DNA from: Populus alba
Taxonomy: Eukaryota > Streptophyta > Magnoliopsida > Malpighiales > Salicaceae
NCBI RefSeq assembly: GCF_005239225.2
Contig: NC_133284.1
Span: 34,486,758 to 34,550,757 of the forward strand
Direction: 5' to 3'
Length of the DNA: 64,000 nt
Shown here: positions 55,530 to 64,000 of the stretch, piece after piece
Layout: every line of letters starts with the position of its first letter
Position numbering within the stretch: the stretch's first letter is position 1
The notes under the pieces: model-generated
Seen by the model: the letters and a program-made list of their open reading frames with translations, nothing else
The model's database searches: none
What the model was told of the DNA's origin: nothing
Program-made: the position numbers and the translations under genes

Positions 55530-55800
55530 TCCATTACCGTTACCCCTGAATAAGATGTATCAAAAGATATTAAACATCGGGCATATAGCTCCAGAACCTC
55601 TGACACTTGTGCAACCACTTTATCCTAATTGGTACAAGCTAGAACTCAATTGTGAATACCATGCTAGTATTGTTGGGCATAGCATCCATACTTGCAATGC
55701 CTTCAAGAGAAAGCTTCTCTAATTAATCAAGGTTGGGTGGATAGAATTGGAAAACACCCCTAATATAAACACGAACTTGCTACCTAATCCTGCTTGAAGC
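55530..55800 (+). pseudogene. Ty3-gypsy gag fragment with zinc knuckle
   Basis: The frame reads 'LNKMYQKILNIGHIAPEPLT', 'LYPNWYKLELNCEYHASIVG' and 'HSIHTCNAFKRKLL', then after a TAA 'LIKVGWIELENTP'. The C-x2-H-x4-H-x4-C knuckle followed by a K..L..L...G segment is a familiar feature of plant gypsy gag proteins. Only this part is present. Confidence 0.7.
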
Positions 55801-57685
55801 ACATTAGGATGAAATGTTTGGGGAACTGGAAAGCATCAATGGTCCAGCATGGGTGTGGAAATGATAACATGAATTTTGAAGGACATAAAGTTTGATTGTA
55901 TTGTTGTTCTACATCGTCTTTAAGTCCTCTACACATAACTTTTGGGGAGAAGACTAGCCTAAGAATAGATTCGCCAAAATAAAGGAATGAAGTCTGCCTT
56001 ATTATTGCGTTTTATTTAATGCTTTTGATCATGTATGTTTTGGTCTTAGTGGTAAGCTTATAATGCCATAAGACTTTCTCTATCAAAATAGCCTTTCTTG
56101 TTAAATAAAATCATGTGTTTTTGTGTGTTCATATCACACTCTTTTTTTGTTGTTATTACATCTAAATAACATTTTGAGCACAACTTTTGCTCACAAAACT
56201 ACAACACAGAATCCTTTGGTGTTTTCCTTTTTCTTCCAAAAACTAAACATTTTCTCATATGTTTTCAAAGATTTTTTTAGGACCTCCAAAATGAGTACAA
56301 GAAAAGAAATCGTGTTGGTATTTATCCAAAACAAATACATTCTGAAAATTCAAGTCATGCCTTAGAAAGGTGTTTATATACCTAGAAAACTTGAAAGAAA
56401 AAGACAAAACAAAAACAAAGAAAAAAAAACCATGAGGTGACTTAAAATCTGAGTTTTATTTAAATGAATAAATCACTTTGCATACGCGCATAAAAGCAAG
56501 ACTTATCGATCCTTAATGCATGAGTTTGAGATGAGGAAATGCCATATTTGATAATCCTTTCATGAGGCTGAAATATATCATTTGCAGTCTCATTTTGAGC
56601 CTATTACATTTTTTTAAAATAACCTTGACTAGGATCACACCCCACACTGGGGGGGCAAGTGCAAAAAAACTCAATGATCAAAGCTGCCCACGCAAAGCTG
56701 GGGCATGATAAAGAAAATCCAAAGGATCCAAAAGATTTGAGCTTCTCATAAAAACAACTGAGGTGATTATACTCAACCAAACAAAAATGAAGAAAACAAA
56801 GAGAAGGAGCCCAAACCAAAAACTAGGGGGCATGACAAACCATTTTAGAAAGAAATTCAAAAGAAAAAGGTAAGGAAACAAGCACAAGTGATCCTGGTCT
56901 TGAAATCCCTTAAACACCTTTTGAGTCTGCAAAGTATCCTTTTCTTCGTAACCAATAGCTAAAGCCTACATTATGTACATGATAAAGCCCTTTTTTATCA
57001 AAGGTAAGCAATCTGGATCGGTAGGCAGTGCTTTCTCGTGCGGGTCAAATCATTATTTATGAAAATAAAATAAAGCTTTGAACCGATTCAGTTCTTAATA
57101 ACCCTCAAATTGAAATTTAAACTTTTTATAACCACCCAGATGTCACTTCATCTTTAACCCAAAAGCAAAACAAAAGGCTTTCATCATTTCAAGAAACTTG
57201 TCCATAGGAATCGCTTGAATTCTTTAGAACAAGTTTATTTTGAACCAATGTCAAAATGATTTTTGTGGTTGGAATAACTTGGAAGTTCCAAAAATTTTGT
57301 ATGAAAACATTTTCTTGTACAAAAAACCCAAACTTGCTTTCACATATCCTCACCCCAAAGTAAACCCAATCTGAACACTTTGAGACATTATCAAGCTAAG
57401 GGGCAATCCAAAAGCACGTGGTAGGGTTGGCTCCATAATTCCTTTTTTAAGGAAAATGTCGGGCAATATTAGCAACCCTTAAGATAAAAGGTGGAGGACA
57501 AAGAAGTATGATGATATCAAGCCCTTCTTAGGGGTCAAAATCACAAGATATGACTCGAGTAAGCAAGAGTAAAAATGCCATCGAAGTTTACTATCAACAT
57601 TCCACTTTTGAGAAAAGAAAGACTTCATGAAAAAATAGGGACCTATATTTCTCAGGTAAGTATACATGCATATTAATCATAATGC
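55801..57685 (+). other. Non-coding retroelement-like region, no gene
   Basis: Contains scattered G-runs ('cacactgggggggcaagtgc' at about 56,645, 'aactagggggcatgacaaac' at about 56,820), as seen in 3' untranslated parts of large gypsy elements. Short frames on either strand have no recognisable motif. It probably links the gag fragment above to the tandem fields and LTR below. Confidence 0.45.
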
Positions 57686-58435
57686 ATTTTCTTTCATCAT
57701 TGACGGATTGGTGTTACACCATCACTTCTCGGGTAGTGCGTTTTATAACCCTACCTCATTTCAAGTGCGCCTTTGGGCTCTACTCCCTTTTGAGTGTGCC
57801 TTTGAGCCCTCACCTCCTTTTGAGTGCGCATTTGAGCCCTCACCACTTAGGTAGTGCATTTTCTAACCCTACCTCCTTTTGAATGCGTCTTTGAGCCCTC
57901 GCCACTTGGGTAGTGATTTTTATAACCCTGCCTCCTTTCGAGTGTATCTTTGAGCCCTCATCCCTTTCAAAACTCTTTCCTTTTCCACTTGGGTAGGTCA
58001 CCCATTATAATGATACCATTCCTCCACTTGGGTAAGTCACCCATTACAATTCGACCATTCTTCATATTTTTTTTTATTTGGGTAGGTCATCCATTATAAG
58101 GAGACCGTTCTTTCACCTGGGTAGGTCACCCATTACAACAAGACCGCTCTTCTTTTTTCCTATTTTTTTGGGTAGGTCACCCATTACAATTCGACCATTC
58201 TCCATGTTTTTTTTATTTAGGTAGGCCACCCATTATAATGAGACCATTCTTTCACTTGGGTAGGTCACCCGTTACAACAAGACTGCTCTTCCTTTTTCCT
58301 ATTTTTTTGGGTAGGTCACCCATTACAATTCGACCATTCTCTATGTTTTTTTATTTGGGTAGGTCACCCATTACAATGAGACCATTCCTCCACTTGGGTA
58401 GGTCACCCATTACAATGACACCACTCTTCCTTTCT
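57686..58435 (+). repeat. Tandem repeat field 1 ('cacttgggtaggtcacccat' units)
   Basis: Starts with variable units of 'tttgagtgcgcctttgagcc' type (57,740-57,970). It continues as 35-75 bp units built on 'gggtaggtcacccattacaa' and 'gaccattcttc', with poly(T) spacers of varying length. No gene. Confidence 0.88.
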
Positions 58436-59060
58436 ATACTTGGGCAAGTCGCCCATAAAAATAGACTAGGGGTAAGTGTGAGTGTGTGAGTTGGTTGCCC
58501 CTGAAAATAGATCACTTTGAGTATGTGTGGGCAGGTTGCCCATGAAAATAGACCAGGGTAAGCGTGAGTGTGTGGGCAGGTCGCCCATGAAAATAGACCA
58601 GGGTAAGCGTGAGTGTGTGGGCTGGTCGCCCCTGAAAATAAACCACTTTGAGTATATATGGGCAGGTCATCCATGAAAATAGACTAGGGTAAGTTTGAGT
58701 GTATGGGTTGGTTGCCTCTGAAAATAGATCACTTTGAGTATGTGTGGGCAAGTCACCCATGAAAATAGACCAGGGTAAGCGTGAGTGTGTGGGCTGGTCG
58801 CCCCTAAATATAGATCACTTTGAGTTTGTGTGGGCAGGTCGCCCATGAAAATAGTCCAAGGTAAGCGTAAGTGTGTGGGCTTATCACCCCTAAAAATAGA
58901 CCACTTTGAGTATATGAGGGTAGGTCTCCATGAAAATAGACCAGGGTAAATATGAGTGTGTGGGCAAGTTGCCCGTGAAAATAGACCATTTTGCTTCAAA
59001 AGGGGAGGTCGCTTGTGAAAGCAGACCAATTTTCTTCAAAAGGGGGCAAGTTGCCTAAGA
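58436..59060 (+). repeat. Tandem repeat field 2 (45-bp units)
   Basis: About a dozen units around 'gggcaggtcgcccatgaaaa' then 'tagaccagggtaagcgtgag', with successive starts about 45 bp apart (58,529, 58,574, 58,618). Because the period is a multiple of three, long repetitive open frames arise on the minus strand; they are judged non-coding. Confidence 0.88.
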
Positions 59061-59140
59061 TAATGTGATTGTTTTCCTTTTTCTTCTTTACAAAGCTTAC
59101 TATCTAAAAACTCTTGTGAGATTTCAGTTGTAAGCATTGT

Positions 59141-59156
59141 AAAGACGGGGGCAACT
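59141..59156 (+). other. Polypurine tract before family A LTR
   Basis: 'aaagacgggggcaactt' precedes the start of the family A repeat. This is the main reason for regarding family A as retrotransposon LTR sequence. Confidence 0.55.
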
Positions 59157-59800
59157 TTCATAACTCATTTTGAGTTATTCCTCAATTCACATTTTTCTCT
59201 TCAAAAAATACAAAAATATAAAAAATATTATAAAAAAATATAATAGTGAAAAGAGGATGCCAAAGCGCCCAGAAAAGGACTAAAAAATTAATTGAGGAGG
59301 TTCAAACATATAAAAATTAAAATTTTGACAGTATTTTGTTGACCAATGAGAGCCATGCTGACACAGAAAATTCAATTTGAGGAAGAAAAGTCCAAAATCA
59401 GACATTTATGAACTCAATTAAATTTTATTAAAGGTTTAATTAAATTTATGGAGGGTTTGATTGCAAGAAAAATTGATTTTGAAGTCAATTTAGAATTTAA
59501 TTGGAAGAAATTAAAGTTCTGGGGTCAAATTATATTTTTTTTAGAGTTAATTTGGTCAAATCAGTGGCTTAATTGCATAAATATTGAAGTTTGATGGCTA
59601 ATTAGGGACTTAATTGAAGAAATCTAAAACCAAGAACCAAAATGAAAAACACGTGTAAATAGAGGGGTTGTAATTAAAACCGAATCAGGGGCCAAATTGA
59701 AAAAATTAAAAGTTTATTGATCAATTGAAGATCAAATTGTATAAATCAGAGACCAATGACTAAAGTTTAATAACAATATTAAAAAAAAAATTCCATCATA
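59157..59800 (+). repeat. LTR-like dispersed repeat, family A copy 5
   Basis: 'ttgagttattcctcaattca', 'gagggtttgattgcaagaaa' and 'aattgcataaatattgaa' match 6,460-6,990 in the same orientation. It fades out near 59,800, before the TATA-like part seen at 7,426. Confidence 0.6.
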
Positions 59801-60038
59801 ACTAAGACTTTTTTTACGTTAACAAAAAAATTGACTTTTCCCATAGGCATATAAACTAGTTATTGCCAAAGGAAATGGGAACATTGTGAACCTTGCAAAT
59901 GTAGTTATTCTTTTCAAGATCCTTAATAAAATGCACCGTTACAAAAATTAAAAAAAGCATAGTGAATTAAGCAAGTTTAGTTTAAATGAACTACAAGAGA
60001 TGTTCGACAAAGAAGAAAAAAATTAAAATAAATGAGTG

Positions 60039-60088
<50 letters not shown>

Positions 60089-60339
60089 GAGACTAATAAT
60101 ACAATATTAGAGAAAGAAATTTAGCAACAGATAAAACTATTAAATTAAATAATATTAACAAAAAAACTAATGGAAAAGAGGTTTTACTCTACTACCCCTT
60201 TTCCCGTAATACTATTCAATTAAATATTATTTTTTATTTTATTTTCTTATTTTTTTCTAATATATATTTTTTTCCATTTCAATTATATTCTTCAACATTA
60301 TGTTTATTAGGGATTAAACTACATAATTCTTTTTAATTT
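59801..60339. other. AT-rich spacer with (AT)n microsatellite
   Basis: No gene seen. A clean AT run occupies 60,041-60,085; the rest is AT-rich unique sequence. Confidence 0.7.
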
Positions 60340-60960
60340 ATTTTTTATGAGGCAATCCTGTACTCATGACTTAGACCGTAGGTTTGACGGGTTAACTCAG
60401 TTGTCTCAAGTTTTTTCCCATATTCTTAATTAAATTTTTTTTTAATTTCATCCTCCAACATTGGGTTAATTGGGGCTAGACTTCGTGATTTTATTTTAGT
60501 CTATTTTCTATGGAGTTATCTTCATCTCATGACTTGAGTCACGAGTTTGGCAGGTTAACTCTAGTTAACCCGAGTTGTTTTTTTATGCCCTTTTTTTAAT
60601 TGATTTTTTTTCAATTTTATATTTTAACACTAAGTTGATTGAGAATTAAGCTTTATAATTTTGTTTTAATTTTTTTTTCTCTTAGGTTATCCTGGTCTCA
60701 TGACCCTAGTTTTGGGTTTAGCATGTTAACCTTGATTGACTCGGGTTGTTTTTTAGATTGTTTTTAATTGATTTTTTTTTCAGTTTCATCATTCAATATT
60801 GGATTTATTAGAATGAACTTCATAATTTATTTTGAATTGATTTTATGAGGTTATCATGATCTCATGACATGGTATGCGATTTGACAAGTTAACCCGGGTT
60901 AACCTGAATCAATTCAATATGTTGACGTCTTAATGATTTTTAAAAATATCTCTTCTTAAA
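60340..60960 (+). repeat. Tandem field of about 165-bp units related to repeat C
   Basis: Four degenerate units start near 60,356, 60,525, 60,690 and 60,850, each containing 'tctcatgacttgagtc.c.agtttggcaggttaac' followed by a T-rich stretch and 'tttcat.ct.caacattgg'. The 'gggttaac' motif links it to repeat C at 24,319 and 32,278. Confidence 0.75.
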
Positions 60961-61321
60961 TTTTTATTTTGAGTCAAGTTATGTTTTTACCGATTATCCA
61001 GGTTATCTTTGGATCCGTCAAAGCGACCGAATCACATTATATCAATTCTTACATGGTTTCTTTTTTTCTACTAGAGAAAACAAGATATTGTTTTATGTTA
61101 AAAAAGTTAATTTGACCTACAACGTATCACGTGCCAATTATCTAGTATATTACTACTTTAGTCATTCCAGTAGTAGAAAATAACGTGAATCACTACATGA
61201 TGATGATAATGACAATGGTCAACTTTAAAGTTTTTCTATGAGAAAATAAAAATAAAAGAAGACATGAAAAATATTAGAGGCAGGTGATTTATTCGTTATT
61301 GAACATAAAAAATTACAAATT
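60961..61321. other. Spacer, no gene seen
   Basis: AT-rich unique sequence; nothing recognised on either strand. Confidence 0.5.
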
Positions 61322-61499
61322 GCCTTAAACAAGTCCTTTAGGCTCGTTGGTTGGGTCTAGGCTAGTTGCATCCAAATGGATAGATAATCTTGATTGCCTT
61401 AAACAAGTCCTTTAGGCTCGTTGGTTGGGTCTAGGCTAGTTGCATCCAAATGGATAGATAATCTTGATTGCCTTAAACAAGTCCTTTAGGCTCGTTGAA
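61322..61499 (+). repeat. 74-bp tandem repeat, 2.4 copies
   Basis: The unit starting 'gccttaaacaagtcctttag' begins at 61,322, 61,396 and 61,470. The first two units are identical in my reading and the third stops after about 30 bp. Confidence 0.93.
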
Positions 61500-63300
61500 A
61501 TCAAGCTTACTCTCAATATTTTTAGAACTTACTACCATTTGGTCACTGGCACTAATGGTGGCAATGATAATCATTGGTTTTTTACCTTCATCAACAAACC
61601 CATGGAAGCCATGGAGGGGACTTTGTAGAGCAAACGTGCGCATGTTAAGAAATTGAAAGGGATGTGGTTGATAATTAGGTATAATGGGTTAGTCAGACCC
61701 AAAAAATGGGATGTAACATATCTGAGGTTATGCCTATTATTGGAGAGTGCCTTCCCCTGAGGTAAATAATAGGCATCGTCTAAGTTTGGATGAGGAGAAA
61801 ATGTGTGTTGCATCGACATCGGTCTCAACTGAGTACGACATCAATAAAATGGCCAAAGAGAATTACTAGGCCATATTACAAAGTATGTAGCCTCTTTATC
61901 ATTTGTTTTTTTTTATGCATTTAAGTTCATTTCTAACTTCTTCTTCTTCTTTTGCAAGATTAATAGTTGAAGAAGATGGAGAGACTTCAACAAGGTCCAC
62001 AGAGAAGATCTTGTTTGCATCAAGAAGGTGATTTTTATCTCTTGACTTAAGTGGAGCCATGAATAGAGAAGAGATGGAGCATAACCCTCATCAACATAGA
62101 CGAGCTCACTATTCTTGAGGACTATGTTCCTGAAAAAATAATGGTAGGAGCCACCACTACCATAGGAATATAAGCTGAAGGAAGTCATACTCTCCTAGGT
62201 TGATGTTAAGAAAAATTGACCCCCCTAAAGTAATTATGAGTATTGTTGCCTGCTTTAAAAGAAAGAGGATATTCACCTCTATTGAGACTAGTATTTTAGC
62301 CTTAACTATAAAGCCTTCTTCTATGATGACGATCCCTCTGCCTCCACCCCTAATTTCAGCCGCAGAGGCTATAGCTGATGGGACCTTTACCCAAGGTTTT
62401 TCTCAGGAAGTTGAATAAAGGTTTAAAGATGTTTTTGTTGGCCTCGTCCTCGGTTGAGCCCCCTTCACTTTCCCATCCTAACAAATGAGGAAAGGCAAGC
62501 CATGAAGGGTTGTCATTGGTGGAAGGTCTGGCCTTAAAGAGACTGACCTAGAGGTGGTGAAGCAGTGGGAGAGGGTTCTCACCATTCCTTCAGACATCTT
62601 GATAATGTCTTATGTAATAAACCTTTTTTGTATAACCTCTTTAGTTTAGTTTTATGACCATTTTTTCTAACAATCTTTTTTGGTAGACTTTCATGATGTG
62701 CAACCATTCAAAAAGGTGCTAGATTACCAAGAGGAGTGAGGGAGGTCATCGCTAAGCATAAGGCATACCAAACTGCTCTTCAACAACTAAAGGAGGACAA
62801 GGCTATTATGGCGGTGGAAATGAAGAACCTCAAGGTAGCCTATACCTCGCTGAAGGATAACATACAAGGTATTTTTTTTCCAGCTGGGCTCCACTAAAAA
62901 ATAGCTTTAAACAACTTATAATGAAGTAGACGCCATGAAATAGGGGATCCTTGAGGCGAAGGCCACCCGAGATGGTCTGAAGACCAAGCTCTATATTGCG
63001 AAGAGCCCAAAGCTCTTGTGCACAGATGAAGGCTTTGAGGAACTATTTTATGGTGTTTCAGGAGTTTTTTAAAGGGTTCATAACCCTAACCGAGACAGTT
63101 AAGGATAAGATCTTAATTGTTATGTTCAACATATACTTCTTTAATCAGTCGAGAACAATATAGATGGGCTTCAGTGTTTTCTTCCATCAAGTCCCGACAC
63201 CTAATTTTGTAGATGTGTTCCCTATTAGGGCTACAACTACCCAACATGGAGAACACCTTACTGAGGAGCCTGACCTCGATATCTAAACTTTAACCTCTTC
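61500..63300 (+). pseudogene. Degenerate coding-like region with coiled-coil segment, probably retroelement
   Basis: Several pieces read as protein but are split by stops: 'REVIAKHKAYQTALQQLKED' and 'KAIMAVEMKNLKVAYTSLKD' (about 62,740-62,865) form a heptad-like, coiled-coil stretch. Near the end a frame gives 'QEFFKGFITLTETVKDKILI' and 'TEEPDLDI' (about 63,060-63,285). An open frame at 62,200-62,418 precedes them. The architecture recalls gag-like proteins of plant gypsy-type elements with long coiled coils. I do not recognise a specific family. Confidence 0.35.
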
Positions 63301-63419
63301 AACTTCCTTTATCCTTGTAAACAATCCTAGTCCGAGTTTAACTTTCTATAATATATCTTATATTTTTTAAAATTTTAATGTTTTATGAAATTGTTTTTGT
63401 TCACTTCATTGTTTACTTT

Positions 63420-63665
63420 GAGAAATATTATGTAGTATATGGGTCGAATGTCCATACTTAGAAAATATTTAAAAGTATGTATAAGTCTAAATCTTATACT
63501 TAGTAAAATATTTAAAAGGAAATTCTATAGGTATATTGTATAGGTCCAATGCCTATACTTAGAAAAATATTCAAGATTTTGTATGAGACTAGTGCCTATA
63601 CTTAAAAATATTTATAAGGAAATCCTCTAGGCAATTTGTATAGGTCTAAAGCCTATACTTAGAAA
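63420..63665 (+). repeat. Tandem repeat of about 60-bp units
   Basis: Four degenerate units of the form 'tataggtc.aatgcctatac' then 'ttagaaaa.tatt.aa' follow one another. AT-rich, non-coding. Confidence 0.8.
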
Positions 63666-64000
63666 ACAAATTTCTAATTTTTGCAATATTTGAATTGTGC
63701 CTAACCTTAGTAGGATTCTCCACCTGCTTGGAACCGAGAGGAAATCTAGGCTGCAAGTATATCCTTATCCTAGAGTTCTTACTCATTTAATCTGGTTGTC
63801 TAAATGAATCCCTAGTGAATTGGTGAGATGCCCTTAGTCATTACATGAAGATTGATGTTATTACACTAAGGAGACCAATTCAATCTTTTAAAGAGTTATA
63901 TGGTTATTTCCCTAGAGAGATTGAGGCAGTCCCCTCTTTTGAGAGTTATGCAATCACACAAGGGAGATCCTTGATCCATCCCTTCCAATGTGAGTTGTGC
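63666..64000. other. Window end, no gene seen
   Basis: Unique-looking sequence of more balanced composition with no convincing frame or repeat. It may belong to the retroelement-like region upstream. Confidence 0.45.

Noticed and set aside
58351..59029. Repeat-rich minus-strand frames that could look like a secreted repeat protein
   Set aside because: They exist because the 45-bp unit is a multiple of three. They lie in a retroelement-like tandem field and frames shift between overlapping candidates.
57686..59060. CRISPR-like spaced repeats
   Set aside because: Units are contiguous and degenerate with no constant repeat and unique spacers, and the host is a plant.

Overview
The window is plant nuclear DNA, most likely from a woody eudicot of the poplar/willow group (Salicaceae, inferred from the style of its repeats and from a TPS-b terpene synthase). 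It is AT-rich and dominated by transposable elements. One intact protein-coding gene is visible: a seven-exon TPS-b (plastidial monoterpene synthase type) gene at 28,887-31,862 on the + strand, coding 593 residues with all signature motifs. Everything else that resembles protein is a remnant of transposons or of captured or duplicated gene pieces.

Layout. 1-8.7 kb: a CACTA-type transposon end followed by a tandem array of about 0.9-1.2 kb composite units. Each unit contains a piece related to the promoter of the TPS gene 23 kb downstream, joined to CACTA terminal sequence. A dispersed LTR-like repeat, a LINE reverse-transcriptase tail and another TPS-upstream fragment follow. 9.5-20 kb: a non-autonomous Athila/Tat-type Ty3-gypsy retrotransposon (tRNA-Asp primer site, gag-protease and integrase zinc finger present, reverse transcriptase absent) that carries an intronless, broken LOG-family (cytokinin-activating enzyme) gene. 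It sits in a second dispersed repeat with tandem arrays. 20.1-23.8 kb: a CACTA element with a decayed Transposase_24-type transposase.

24.3-34.5 kb: the TPS gene lies between two direct copies of a 1.27 kb repeat. The downstream copy is split by a 970 bp hAT-type MITE whose empty site is preserved in the upstream copy. The interval also holds a GC-rich island that may be organelle-derived and a small TRIM retroelement. 34.5-39 kb: an IQ-motif (myosin-neck-like) gene fragment, LTR-like DNA and a truncated Ty1-copia element. 39.1-41.5 and 51.2-53.6 kb: a near-identical 2,438 bp duplication holding the 3' end of a PIF/Harbinger element and a Mutator transposase fragment. Between the copies lie a MITE, a complete but decayed minus-strand copia element (42.7-47.4 kb) and a Harbinger element with a broken transposase. 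Directly after the second copy is a fragment of TPS intron 3 plus exon 4, cut off by a minus-strand retrotransposon LTR. 55-64 kb: gypsy gag remnant, long tandem-repeat fields, and further repeats.

How it fits together: a former terpene-synthase cluster appears to have been broken up by successive transposon insertions and segmental duplications. One TPS copy stayed intact, while its promoter and exon pieces were multiplied elsewhere. Functional claims rest on motifs read by eye; no alignment or database search was run.
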